A stretch of 40,819 bases of DNA from Alphaproteobacteria bacterium (GTDB taxonomy: Bacteria; Pseudomonadota; Alphaproteobacteria; Kiloniellales; DSM-21159), in assembly GCA_030433005.1 (NCBI GenBank), contig JAUILQ010000049.1:1-40819 (forward strand). Direction: 5' to 3'. Of the stretch, positions 32,896-40,819 are shown in pieces (within the stretch, counting starts at the first letter, position 1; every line of letters starts with the position of its first letter). A program made the translations under genes and the position numbers. The notes beneath the pieces were generated by a model. The model ran no database searches and had not been told where the DNA came from. It saw only the letters and a list, made by a program, of their open reading frames with translations.

Positions 32896-34856
32896 CGGCC
32901 GACGCCGGCGAACCGCAGATCGTCGCCGAGGTCCGCCACGACCTGCGCCGCGGCCAGTTCTTCCGCGCCTACGACCGCGCCCGCGCGGCGCTGGAGGCGA
33001 CCCAGGCGCAGGGCCGCGACGACGCCCTGCTGCGCCTGCTCGCCGCCACCGCCCTGGTGCTGACCGGCGCCGTCGCCGAGGCGCGCGAGACTGCCGCCGC
33101 CTTCGATCCGCTGCTCGACCGCCTGGAGCCCGAGCGGCCCGCCGCCGAGGCCGCCGCCCTGCTCGATTCGCCGGAGCGCGCGGAGCTGCTCGGCCGCATC
33201 TACCGGGCGAGCTGGCGCGAGCTCGGCGCCTTCGAGGACCTGCGCCGGGCGCGCGACCTGGAGCTCGGCCGCTTCCGACGTCATCGCGGCCTGGTCGAGG
33301 GCGCGACCGCGGCCGTGCTGTCGCGCTTCCTCGGCGAGACCGCCGGCGCGCGCGAGCTGGCGCTGGCCTGCCTCGCCGCCGCGCCGGGCGGAGAGGACGA
33401 GGACGGCGAAGCCGGCTTCGCCGGGGCGCTGGCGGCGGCCGAGGCGAACCTGCTGCTCGGCCGCGCGGAGGAGGCCGACCGGCGGCTCGCCGAGGCCGGG
33501 CGGCTGGCCGCCGGCGAGCCGGCACGCGGCGTCGAGGCGCGCCAGCACCTCCGCGACCTGGCCGGGCTCGGCGTCCAGGTCCCCGAGCGGCTGTGGGCGC
33601 ACTTCCCGCCGCCCGAGGTGGTGATCTTCGCCGGTGCGCCGGCCGACCGCCCCGGCCAGAAGGAGGCGGTGCTGCCGCCGCAGGCCGAGGCGCCGCTGGC
33701 CGAGGCCCTGGACCGGCTGCTCGGCGAGCTGACCGCACCGATCGGCTACTGCTCGCTGGCCGCCGGCTCCGACCTGATCTTCGTCGAGGCGATGCTGCGC
33801 CGCGGCGCCGAGGTCAACGCCGTGCTGCCCTTCGAGGAGGCCGACTTCGTCGAGCGCCGGGTGCGCCCCTGCGGCACCCGCTGGGTCGAGCGCTACGAGG
33901 CGGCGCGCAAGGCCGTCGCCGACGTGACGCCGGTCTGCCAGGACCTCTACCTCGGCAACCCGGTGCTGCTGCGCTTCGCCAACCAGGTGATCGACGGGCG
34001 CGCGCGGCTGCGCGCCGCCGCGCTCGACAGCGCGCCGATCCTGGTCGCCGCCTGGGACTACCTGGCCGAGCCGCTGCCCGGCAGCCCGAGCGACTTCATC
34101 GACCACTGGGGCGACCCGGCGCGCCTGCGCATCCTCGACCTCGCCGACCTGCGCGACTCGCTGCCGGCCGACGCGCCGCTGCCGGCCGACGCCGAGACCG
34201 CGGCGAGCGACGCCCCCGCCGCCCCGCCCTCGCCCGGCGACGGGCCGACCCAGGCGGTGCGCGCCATGCTGTTCGCCGACGTCGTCGGCTACTCGACCAT
34301 CCAGGACCACCACCTGCCGGCCTTCTGGTCCTTCCTGCAGGCGGTGCGCGACCGTCTGGGCAGCCGGCTCGATCCCGCCGTCCACGTCGGCAGCTGGGGC
34401 GACGCGCTGTTCATCGTCACCGAGCATGCCGTCGAGCTGGCCGAGATCGCGGTCGGGCTGACCCGCGCCTTCGAGGCGGTCGACGCGCGCGCGCTCGGCC
34501 TGCCGGTGCGCCTGCGCCTGCGCATCGGCCTGCACGCCGGGCCGGTGTTCACCGGCGACCACCCGCTGAGCGGCGAGCAGGTGCTCTACGGCGGCAACGT
34601 CAACCGCGCGGCGCGCATCGAACCGATCACCGTGCCGGGCCGGATCTACGCCTCCGAGCAGTTCGTCGCCCTGCTCGCCAGCGAGCACAGCGCCGCCGAC
34701 GCCGAGGCGCGCATGACCGGCGAGCCGGCGCCGGCGGCCTGGGCCTGCCGCTACCGCGGCGAGCTGGCGCTGGCCAAGAACTACGGCCGCCAGGTCGTCT
34801 ACGAGATCGCACCGCCCGGCAGCGGGCGCGGCCAGGGGGCGGAGCTGACGCGATGA
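32892..34856 (+). CDS. TPR / SLOG-like / class III nucleotide cyclase fusion
   Basis: 654 aa, soluble. About 1-225 is helical and TPR-like. About 240-395 is a Rossmann-type domain (EVVIFAGAPADRPGQ, AAGSDLIFVEAMLRRGAEVN, AVLPFEEADF) like nucleotide-sensing SLOG domains. After a Pro/Ala linker, about 455-640 is a class III cyclase: D463 (FADVVGYS) and D504 (SWGDALF) are the metal ligands, and N571 and R575 (GGNVNRAARIE) are transition-state residues. The base-selecting position before GD, Lys in adenylate and Glu in guanylate cyclases, is Gly500 here, so the nucleotide is uncertain. It probably makes a cyclic nucleotide under control of the SLOG or TPR parts. ATGA overlaps on both sides tie it to the partner-switch genes. 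Confidence 0.85.
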   Translation: MTADAGEPQIVAEVRHDLRRGQFFRAYDRARAALEATQAQGRDDALLRLLAATALVLTGAVAEARETAAAFDPLLDRLEPERPAAEAAALLDSPERAELLGRIYRASWRELGAFEDLRRARDLELGRFRRHRGLVEGATAAVLSRFLGETAGARELALACLAAAPGGEDEDGEAGFAGALAAAEANLLLGRAEEADRRLAEAGRLAAGEPARGVEARQHLRDLAGLGVQVPERLWAHFPPPEVVIFAGAPADRPGQKEAVLPPQAEAPLAEALDRLLGELTAPIGYCSLAAGSDLIFVEAMLRRGAEVNAVLPFEEADFVERRVRPCGTRWVERYEAARKAVADVTPVCQDLYLGNPVLLRFANQVIDGRARLRAAALDSAPILVAAWDYLAEPLPGSPSDFIDHWGDPARLRILDLADLRDSLPADAPLPADAETAASDAPAAPPSPGDGPTQAVRAMLFADVVGYSTIQDHHLPAFWSFLQAVRDRLGSRLDPAVHVGSWGDALFIVTEHAVELAEIAVGLTRAFEAVDARALGLPVRLRLRIGLHAGPVFTGDHPLSGEQVLYGGNVNRAARIEPITVPGRIYASEQFVALLASEHSAADAEARMTGEPAPAAWACRYRGELALAKNYGRQVVYEIAPPGSGRGQGAELTR

Positions 34857-35284
34857 GCGAGACGCTGGAACTGACGCTGCGCAACGACCTGGCCGAACAT
34901 GCGCGCCTCGCCGCGGCGCTGTCCGACTGGGCCGAGCGCCAGGGCATCGACCCCGGCCTGGCGACGACCTTCGAGCTGGCCTTCGACGAGATCCTGGCCA
35001 ACATCGTCGGCTATGCCTATGACGATGCCGACGAGCCGGGGGTCGAGCACGCCATCGAGGTCGCCTGCCGCTGGGACGGCGAGACGCTGAGCGCCGAGGT
35101 GGTCGACGACGGCCGGCCCTTCGACCCGCTCTCGGCGCCGGAGCCGGATCTCGAGGCCGGACTCGACGAGCGGCAGGTCGGCGGGCTAGGGCTGTTCCTG
35201 GTCCGCCAGCTGATGGACGAGGTCGCCTATCGGCGCCAGGACGGCAAGAACCGGCTGAGCTTCGCCAAGAAGCAGGAAGCCTGA
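34853..35284 (+). CDS. RsbW/SpoIIAB-like serine kinase (anti-sigma-type HATPase)
   Basis: 143 aa, a stand-alone GHKL ATPase domain of the HATPase_c_2 type. The N-box is FELAFDEILANIVGYAY (E46, N50), the G1 box is VVDDGRPFDP (D85, D86, G87), and the G2 box is GGLGLFLVRQLMD (110-122). In RsbW/SpoIIAB such proteins phosphorylate a STAS antagonist and bind a sigma factor or another target. No sigma factor is adjacent, so the downstream target could be the cyclase or a protein elsewhere. The ATGA overlap with the cyclase gene favours a physical or stoichiometric link. Confidence 0.92.
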   Translation: MSETLELTLRNDLAEHARLAAALSDWAERQGIDPGLATTFELAFDEILANIVGYAYDDADEPGVEHAIEVACRWDGETLSAEVVDDGRPFDPLSAPEPDLEAGLDERQVGGLGLFLVRQLMDEVAYRRQDGKNRLSFAKKQEA

Positions 35285-35311
35285 TACGGACACGGGAGCA
35301 GGAGCAGAGGC

Positions 35312-35638
35312 ATGGAGATCGGTCAGGACGTTCAGGGCGGGCTTACGGTGATGCGGCTCGAAGGCAAGCTCGACACCGTCTCGTCGCCGGAGGTCCAGAC
35401 GGCCCTCATGGCCGCGCTCGAGAGCGCCGACAAGGGCGTGGTCATCGACATGAGCGAGGTCGCCTACGTCAGCTCGGCCGGCCTGCGCGTCATGCTGATC
35501 GGCGGCAAGACCGCCAAGGCCGCCGGCAAGGCCTTCCGCCTCGCCGGCCTCAAGCCCGCCGTCGCCGAGGTCTTCAAGATGTCCGGCTTCGACCGCCTGC
35601 TGGAGATCCATCCCGACGTCCAGAAGGCGACGGCATAG
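35312..35638 (+). CDS. RsbV/SpoIIAA-like STAS antagonist protein
   Basis: 108 aa single STAS domain with a GGAG site 12-15 bases upstream. The regulatory serine lies in the conserved turn VIDMSEVAYVSSAGLRVML; Ser54 or Ser55 is the expected phosphorylation site. The preceding strand (LTVMRLEGKLDTVSSPEV) and the later segment AGKAFRLAGLKPAVAEVFKMSGF are typical of the fold. It should be phosphorylated by the RsbW-like kinase and dephosphorylated by the membrane PP2C, forming a partner switch. It closes the operon; palindromic repeats follow. Confidence 0.93.
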   Translation: MEIGQDVQGGLTVMRLEGKLDTVSSPEVQTALMAALESADKGVVIDMSEVAYVSSAGLRVMLIGGKTAKAAGKAFRLAGLKPAVAEVFKMSGFDRLLEIHPDVQKATA

Positions 35639-35647
35639 CACCCTACT

Positions 35648-35692
35648 CCCTCTCTGCCCCTGTGGGGCGGAGAGGGTCGGGGAGAGGCGGGG
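35648..35692 (+). repeat. Palindromic repeat element, copy 1 of an inverted pair
   Basis: This copy begins 10 bp after the STAS stop. It forms a hairpin (CCCTCTC.GCCCC / GGGGC.GAGAGGG, 35648-35676) followed by TCGGGGAGAGGCGGGG. The same element lies inverted at 35771-35813. As the first structure after the operon it may also act as a terminator or 3' stabiliser, although no T run follows. Confidence 0.65.
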
Positions 35693-35770
35693 CAGCCCTC
35701 CGCCGTCGGCCGTGACCACGTCGTTCGCCCGAACTCCCTTTTTGTGGTCCTCGATCGCGGGCCGTGCGCT

Positions 35771-35813
35771 CCCCCACCTCTCCCTGCCCTCTCCGCCCCG
35801 GGGGCGGAGAGGG
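35771..35813 (-). repeat. Palindromic repeat element, inverted copy 2
   Basis: A perfect 13-bp stem with a one-base centre (CCCTCTCCGCCCC, G, GGGGCGGAGAGGG at 35787-35813), with the GGGAGAGG.GGGG flank on its other side. Read on the minus strand it aligns to copy 1 along its whole length. Together the two copies enclose 78 bp in a REPIN-like arrangement between the partner-switch operon and the LysR gene. Confidence 0.7.
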
Positions 35814-35873
35814 AAGAGTTCCGCCGCGCAGCGACGGATAGCGTGGCTGCCTCGCGAGCGGAGGCCGCAGAGC

Positions 35874-36791
35874 CTACGCGCTCCGCCGCTCGGGCTCGGG
35901 GCGGCCGGCGAGCGTCTCCGCCTCGGCCTCGAAGAGCGCGACCAGGGCGTCCATGACGGCGCGCACCCGCGGCACGCGGCGCAGGTCGTCGTGGACCAGC
36001 AGGTGCTGGCGCGAGACGACCTCGGGCAGCGGCGGCGTCAGCCGCACCAGGGCCGGGTCGGCGTCGGCGGCGAAGCAGGCGAGCACGCCCAGGCCGACGC
36101 CGCCGCGCACCGCCTCCTGCAGCACCTGGGCGTCGTTGAGGCGGACCGGCAGCGGCCGCCCCCCGAGCTTCGAGAGCAGCCACTGCTGGCCGGCGAAGTA
36201 GCCGTGCTCCTCGTCGTAGCCGGCCCAGTCGCAGTCGCGGTAGCGCGCCTCGCCGAGCGCCGCCGGGTGGCCAGCGACGTAGTCGCGCGAGCCGTAGACC
36301 GCGAAGCCGAAGGCGCCGAGCTTGCGCGCGACCAGGCCGGGGCTGTCCGGCAGGCACTCGCGGATCACCAGGTCGGCCTCGCGGCGCGACAGGTTGGCCA
36401 GCAGGTGGCTGACCGGGAACTCCAGCTCGACCTCCGGCAGGCGCTCGCGCAGGGCGCCCAGGCGCGGCGCCAGAAACTGCGCGACGACCTCGCCGATCGA
36501 GATTCGGACAGTGCCGCGCACGCGGTCGGCGAAGCCCGGCTGGCGGCGCGCCACGGCCTCGGCCGAGGCCGCCATGGTCTCGGCGAGCGGCAGCAGCTCG
36601 GCGCCCGCCGCGGTCGGCAGGAAGCCCTGCGGATGGCGCTCGAACAGCCGTGCCTGCAGCGAGTCCTCCAGGGCGCGCAGGCGCCGCCCGGCGGTCGGCT
36701 GCGTGACGCCGAGGCGCCGCGCCGCCGCCGACAGCGAGCCCTCGCGCGCGATCGCCAGAAAGACGCGCAGGTCGTCCCAGTTCAAGGACAT
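35874..36791 (-). CDS. LysR-family transcriptional regulator
   Basis: 305 aa, the usual length. The ATG at 36791 gives MSLNWDDLRVFLAIAREGS. The winged helix-turn-helix is at about 1-60 (SLSAAARRLGVTQPTAGRRLRALE), followed by a linker helix and a LysR substrate-binding domain (about 90-290), beginning GTVRISIGEVVAQFLAPRL. The effector is unknown. It is divergent from the ABC exporter gene across 317 bp, so it may regulate itself and that exporter. The repeat pair at 36843-36951 lies in this gap, between the two promoters. Confidence 0.92.
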   Translation of the reverse strand: MSLNWDDLRVFLAIAREGSLSAAARRLGVTQPTAGRRLRALEDSLQARLFERHPQGFLPTAAGAELLPLAETMAASAEAVARRQPGFADRVRGTVRISIGEVVAQFLAPRLGALRERLPEVELEFPVSHLLANLSRREADLVIRECLPDSPGLVARKLGAFGFAVYGSRDYVAGHPAALGEARYRDCDWAGYDEEHGYFAGQQWLLSKLGGRPLPVRLNDAQVLQEAVRGGVGLGVLACFAADADPALVRLTPPLPEVVSRQHLLVHDDLRRVPRVRAVMDALVALFEAEAETLAGRPEPERRSA

Positions 36792-36842
36792 CGGGTTGCC
36801 TCCTTGTGGGCAGCTCTCTTGATCGTTGTTCCCGTCCTCCCC

Positions 36843-36872
36843 CGTCATCCCTGCGAAGGCAGGGATCCAGAG
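36843..36872 (+). repeat. 30-nt intergenic palindromic repeat, copy 1
   Basis: CGTCATCCCTGCGAAGGCAG followed by GGATCCAGAG. The core CCCTGC-GAAG-GCAGGG forms its own hairpin. It is inverted relative to copy 2 and pairs with it over 30 nt except for two positions. It is of the kind scattered between genes in many Alphaproteobacteria. Confidence 0.75.
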
Positions 36873-36921
36873 AAAGGCGCCGCGCGCGCGGACTCCTCGG
36901 GTTCGTGCGCGCAGCCTCATC

Positions 36922-36951
36922 CTCTGGATCCCCGCCTTCGCGGGGATGACG
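36922..36951 (-). repeat. 30-nt intergenic palindromic repeat, inverted copy 2
   Basis: The reverse complement matches copy 1 at 28 of 30 positions. The two differences (T to C and A to G) pair with each other in the core stem, which becomes CCCCGC-GAAG-GCGGGG. Compensated change implies that the folded form is what is maintained. A truncated relative lies at 229-247. Confidence 0.75.
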
Positions 36952-37108
36952 CAGGAGAGGGCGAACGGTCGCCGCGGCCCACTTCGATAGAGCGTCGACG
37001 CCGCCGAGCCCCTCAACAAATCCGTTTAGAGGCTATGCGGGATCGAAAGGCGCGCAACGAAAATCTTTGGGCTATGCCAGTCTGCGCAACCCGGAACGGA
37101 GCCCGGCC

Positions 37109-40087
37109 ATGTACTTCGATCCCCGACTCTGGCCCTTCACCGAGGGCCTGCGCGGCCGCATCGCCGGTGCCGTCGCGATCGGCCTGGCCTCTTCCCTGAT
37201 CGGCGTCGCGCGCCTGGCGCTGCTCGGCTGGCTGCTCGGCCTGGTGCTAGCCGGACGGCCGCTGGCCGAGCTCTGGCTGCCGGTCGCCGGAGTCGCGGCG
37301 GTGATCCTGCTGCGCGGCCTGGTCGAGTACTGGCGGGTCGAGGTCGCCCACGAGACCGCGGCCCGGGTCCAGCTGGTGCTGCGCTCGCGGCTCTACGACC
37401 AGATCGTCGCGCTCGGCCCGGCCTGGTTCGGGCTCAACCGCAGCGGCGCCGTCATCACCGCGCTGATCGAGGGCGTCGAGCAGCTCGAGGTCTACTTCGG
37501 CAAGTACCTCCCGCAGCTGCTGGTCGCGCTGCTGACGCCGCTGGCGATCTTCGTCTGCGTCGCCTTCCTCGACCTGCCGGTCGCCGCGGTGCTGCTGTTC
37601 TTCGCGCTGGTGACGCTGCTGGCGCCGGCCGCCTTCCACCGCTGGGACCAGAAGAACTCGCTGGCGCGCGCCCAAGCCTACCGCGACTACGCCTCGGAGT
37701 TCTTCGATTCGGTGCAGGGCCTGGCGACGCTCAAGGCCTTCGGCCAGAGCCGCAGCCGCGCCGCGCTGCTCGCCGAGAAGGCGCAGGAGATCTTCCGCCG
37801 CACCATGTGGGTGCTGGCGACCAACTCGCTGACCCGCGGCATCGCCGACACCGGCATCGCGCTCGGCGCCGTCGCGGCGCTGGCGCTCGGCGCCTGGCGG
37901 ATGAGCGAGGGCGCGATGAGCCTGACCGAGCTGCTGGTCGTGCTGCTGCTCGGCGTCGAGGTGTTCCGCCCCTTGCGCGACCTGCGCGGCCTGCTGCACG
38001 ACGCCATGCTGGCGCGCTCGGCGGCCGGCAGCATCCTCGAGCTGATGGACGGCGAGCCCTCGATCGCGGATCCGGACGTCGAGCCCGGGCTGCTGGCGCC
38101 CAGCCTCGCCTTCGAGCAGGTCGTCTTCGCCTACCCCGGCGGCCGCGCGCCGGCTCACCGCGGCCTGTCCTTCGAGGTCCGGGCCGGCGAGCGGGTCGGC
38201 GTGGTCGGCGCCAGCGGCTGCGGCAAGTCCTCGATCCTGCGGCTGCTGCTCCGCTTCTACGACCCGCAGGCGGGCCGCGTCACCCTGGGCGGGCGCGACC
38301 TCCGGGAGATCGGCTTCGAGGCGCTGCGCGGCCACTACGCCATCGTCGGCCAGGACACCTACCTGTTCCACGGCACGGTCGCCGAGAACCTGCGCCTCGG
38401 CCGGCCCGAGGCGAGCGACGCCGAGCTGCGCGCGGCCGCCGAGGCGGCCAAGGCCGCGGGCTTCATCGAGGCCCTGCCGCAGGGCTACGACACGATCGTC
38501 GGCGAGCGCGGCATCCGCCTGTCGGGCGGCCAGCGCCAGCGCATCGCGATCGCCCGGGCGCTGCTGCGCGACGCGCCGATCCTGCTGCTCGACGAGGCGC
38601 TCTCGGCGGTCGACGCCGACAACGAGGCGGCGATCCAGCAGGCGCTCGACCGCCTGATGGCCGGCCGCACGACGCTGGTCCTGGCGCACCGCCTGTCGAG
38701 CGTGATCGGCTGCGACCGCATCCTGGTCATGGATCAGGGCCGCATCGTCGAGGAAGGCAGCCACGCGGAGCTGGTCGCCCGGCGCGGCGCCTACTGGCGC
38801 CTGATGGAAGAGCAGCTGGCCGGCGGCGCCGGCGAGGAGGGCGACCGGCTGCCCGCCGCACCGGCCGCGGCCGCGGTTGCGCTGCCGGCCGCGGCGGGCG
38901 AGGACTCCCTGCTGCGGCAGGCCGACGCCCGCGCCGCCGTCGCGGCGGAGCCGGCCGACGCCATCGTCCGCGCCGAGGGCCTGAGCTGGGCCGGCGTGAT
39001 CCGCGAGCTGTTGGCCTACGCCCGGCCCTGGAAGGGCCGCCTGACCCTGACCTTCCTGTTCGGCGTCGCCCGGGTCGCCGCCTTCATCGGCGTCGGCGTG
39101 GTCTCGGCCCTGGCCGTGGCCCGGCTCAAGGAGGGCGAGCCGGTCGTCGGCCTGTTCGTGCTGCTCTTCGTGCTGGCGCCGGCCGCCGGCATCCTGCACT
39201 GGCTGGAATCCTGGATCGCCCACGACATGGCCTTCCGCCTGCTCGCGACCCTGCGCGTCCAGCTGTTCGACAAGCTCGACCGCCTGGCGCCGGCCTTCCT
39301 GGTGCGCCGCCGCTCGGGCGACCTGGTCGCCATGGCGACGCACGACGTCGAGATGGTCGAGTACTTCTTCGCCCACACCATCGCGCCGGCCTTCGTCGCC
39401 GTGGTCGTGCCGGCCGCGGTGCTGGCGACGCTCGCCGCGGTCGACTGGCGCCTGGCCGCGGTGCTGGCGCCTTTCCTGGCCGCGGTCGCGCTCTGCCCGA
39501 TCCTGCTGCGCCGGCGCATCGACCGGCTGGCGGCACGGGCCCGCGAGGCGCTGGGCGCGCTCAACGCCCAGGCCGCCGATTCGGTGCAGGGCCTGACCGA
39601 GCTGCTCGCCTTCCAGCAGGCCGGCGCGCGCAAGGCCCGCTTCCTCGAGCTGGTGCGCCGGCACCACGCCCTGCGCCGCCCCTTCTTCCGCGAGCTGACG
39701 GCGCAAGCCGCCGGGGTCGAGGTCGCGACCGCGCTCGGCGGCCTCGCCATCGTCCTGGTCGGCGCCGTGCTGGTGCAGGACGGCTCGGTGGACGCCGCGC
39801 TGCTGCCGCTCTTCACGATCATCGCCATGTCCGCCTTCCTGCCGGTCTCGGAGATCGCGGAGGTCGGCCGGCAGCTGGCCGACACCCTGGGCGCGACGCG
39901 GCGGCTGCACGCCGTCTACCACGAGCCCGAGCCGGTGACCGACGGGCCGCTCGACGCGATTCCCGGTCGCTCAGCCGGCACCGAGGGCGGGGTCGAGGTC
40001 GCCTTCGAGCAGGTCGGCTTCACCTATCCCGGCCAGAACCGGCCGGCGCTCAGCGGGCTCGGCTTCACCGTGCCGGCCGGCCGCTCC
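37109..40087 (+). CDS. Tandem ABC exporter, truncated before its second ATPase domain
   Basis: About 993 authentic residues from the ATG at 37109. Half 1: membrane domain (about 1-310) then ATPase domain with Walker A GASGCGKSS (about 367-375), signature LSGGQRQRIAIARALL (about 471) and ILLLDEALSAVD. A Pro/Ala linker leads to half 2: another membrane domain (about 640-930) and the first strand of a second ATPase domain (VEVAFEQVGFTYPGQNRPAL). Just before its P-loop the sequence changes character; the frame then continues open to 40270 without any ABC motif. Members export lipids, peptides or drugs, or resemble CydDC. The intact gene would be about 1,150-1,200 codons. The LysR gene is divergent. 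Confidence 0.85.
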
Positions 40088-40819
40088 TTCGCGCGCTGCC
40101 AGGCCCACCACGCCAGGTTGAGCTCGCCGCCGAACAGGTGGAGGTCGCCGATGGTTCGATACAACTCAGCAGACTCGAGTCCACCAAATCGGAGCATGCC
40201 CGCGGTGCCCACGTACATCGCGTCGGTGTCGACCTCGCGCTCGTTGTCGACCCAGCTCTCCCGCGGATAGAGCTCGGCGTACCACCCCATGAAGCGCAGC
40301 CCGTAGCCAGACCAGGTCAGGTAGTTGTGGTTGGTGAACAGCTCGGCGTCCTGCCTTGCCGCCGCGACGTACCGGATGGCGTCGACCTGGTATCGCTCGC
40401 GACCGAAGTGGGCGTCGGGGTTGATCTCGAGCGCGCGCTCGAGCTCGACCAGCGCGGCGTCGAATTGACCGTCATGCGCCAGGAACGTGCCCAGGTTCGC
40501 GTGCAGTCGATACCGCGCCTCGTCGTCGTCGACGCCATCGAGCGCTGCCGCCTTGTCGTGCATCACGGCGATGGCCTCGTCGCGACGCTCCAGCCGCTCG
40601 TACGCCACCGCCAGGTCGTCGTACAGGTCGTACCTGCCCGGATCTGCCTCGATGAGCGCGGGCAGATCGTCAGCGCGCGCCTGGTAGTACGCCGCGCCAT
40701 GCTCCGGCCAGTGTCCGATGATCAGGTCGAACGCGTCGGGAACACCGCGTAGCTCGTCGTCGATGGTGTCGCGGTCCCAGATGCAGGCCAGGGACGCCAG
40801 GGCTGCGAGGATGATGACG
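40088..40819 (-). CDS. TPR lipoprotein fragment, unrelated in character to the rest of the window
   Basis: The frame is open from the window edge (40819) to the junction; both ends are therefore partial. It starts within a hydrophobic signal-like segment (VIILAALASLAC, possible lipobox Cys), then WDRDTIDDELRG. TPR units follow: RYDLYDDLAVAYERLERRDE and RLHANLGTFLAHDGQFDAAL with ALEINPDAHFGRERYQ. This resembles a TPR protein family I associate with Planctomycetes, Verrucomicrobia or Myxobacteria. The frame runs past about 40087 into antisense exporter sequence and stops at 40024, so its true C-terminus is missing. Codon choice looks less GC-extreme than its neighbours. Confidence 0.7.

Larger units (their letters stand above)
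36792..37108. other. 317-bp divergent region between LysR and the ABC exporter
   Basis: No gene is seen. It holds the inverted repeat pair at 36843-36872 and 36922-36951. The part from about 36975 to 37080 is less GC-rich (for example AACAAATCCGTTTAGAGG) and probably contains the exporter promoter and LysR sites. I could not pick a convincing T-N11-A box. Confidence 0.5.

Noticed and set aside
30637..33738. A 1033-codon antisense frame across the phosphatase and cyclase genes
   Set aside because: It has no recognisable domain and low-complexity Arg/Ala composition; the sense genes have clear catalytic motifs.
35648..36951. A CRISPR array
   Set aside because: There are only inverted pairs of palindromes, with no regular direct repeats and spacers and no cas genes.
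37247..39922. An 891-codon antisense frame across the exporter
   Set aside because: It is opposite a well-supported ABC exporter and shows no motif.

Overview
The window is very GC-rich chromosomal DNA from what looks like a free-living alphaproteobacterium, probably Rhodospirillales-like. The grounds are strong G/C third-position bias throughout, a PAS_5-type protein, two ExbD paralogues, an imelysin/di-heme oxidoreductase cluster, an N-type ATPase operon, and the paired palindromic intergenic repeats common in that class. The lineage is inferred by eye, not by database search. No rRNA, tRNA or CRISPR array was seen.

Layout. 1-250: 5' end of an IS5-like transposase beside a truncated intergenic repeat. 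284-6104: metabolic genes, namely a glutamine synthetase-family ligase, an SDR dehydrogenase, a PAS_5 protein, an FGGY sugar kinase and an isopenicillin-N-synthase-like dioxygenase. 6132-9016: minus-strand operon exbB-exbD1-exbD2-tonB. 9180-14499: minus-strand periplasmic cluster imelysin, di-heme c-type oxidoreductase, second imelysin, DUF1513 protein. The exbB and imelysin transcription units are preceded by closely similar 25-nt Fur-like operators, so together they look like one iron-responsive regulon. A chemoreceptor gene follows (14688-16409).

16419-23226: a complete minus-strand N-ATPase operon in the order atpD-C-Q-R-B-E-F-A-G. It has no delta gene; the b subunit carries a delta-like C-terminus. 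This is a known second rotary ATPase type.

23593-35638: the most unusual region, a tightly packed plus-strand operon with mostly ATGA-type overlaps. After a formyltransferase it encodes four membrane proteins sharing one extracytoplasmic sensory module. They occur as two pairs, each a short sensor followed by a sensor-HAMP-multi-TM protein, and the first pair's second member ends in a full MFS transporter. A Tat-exported ABC-type binding protein without permease or ATPase lies between the pairs. Downstream come a membrane SpoIIE-type PP2C phosphatase, a TPR/SLOG-like/class III cyclase fusion, an RsbW-like kinase and an RsbV-like STAS protein. I read this as an undescribed solute- or transport-coupled partner-switching system that may also make a cyclic nucleotide.

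35639-37108 holds two pairs of inverted palindromic repeats around a LysR regulator. 37109 to about 40085 is a tandem ABC exporter that loses its second ATPase domain at an abrupt junction. From about 40085 to the end lies a tail-to-tail fragment of a TPR lipoprotein of unrelated character, most simply an assembly chimera or a recent rearrangement.
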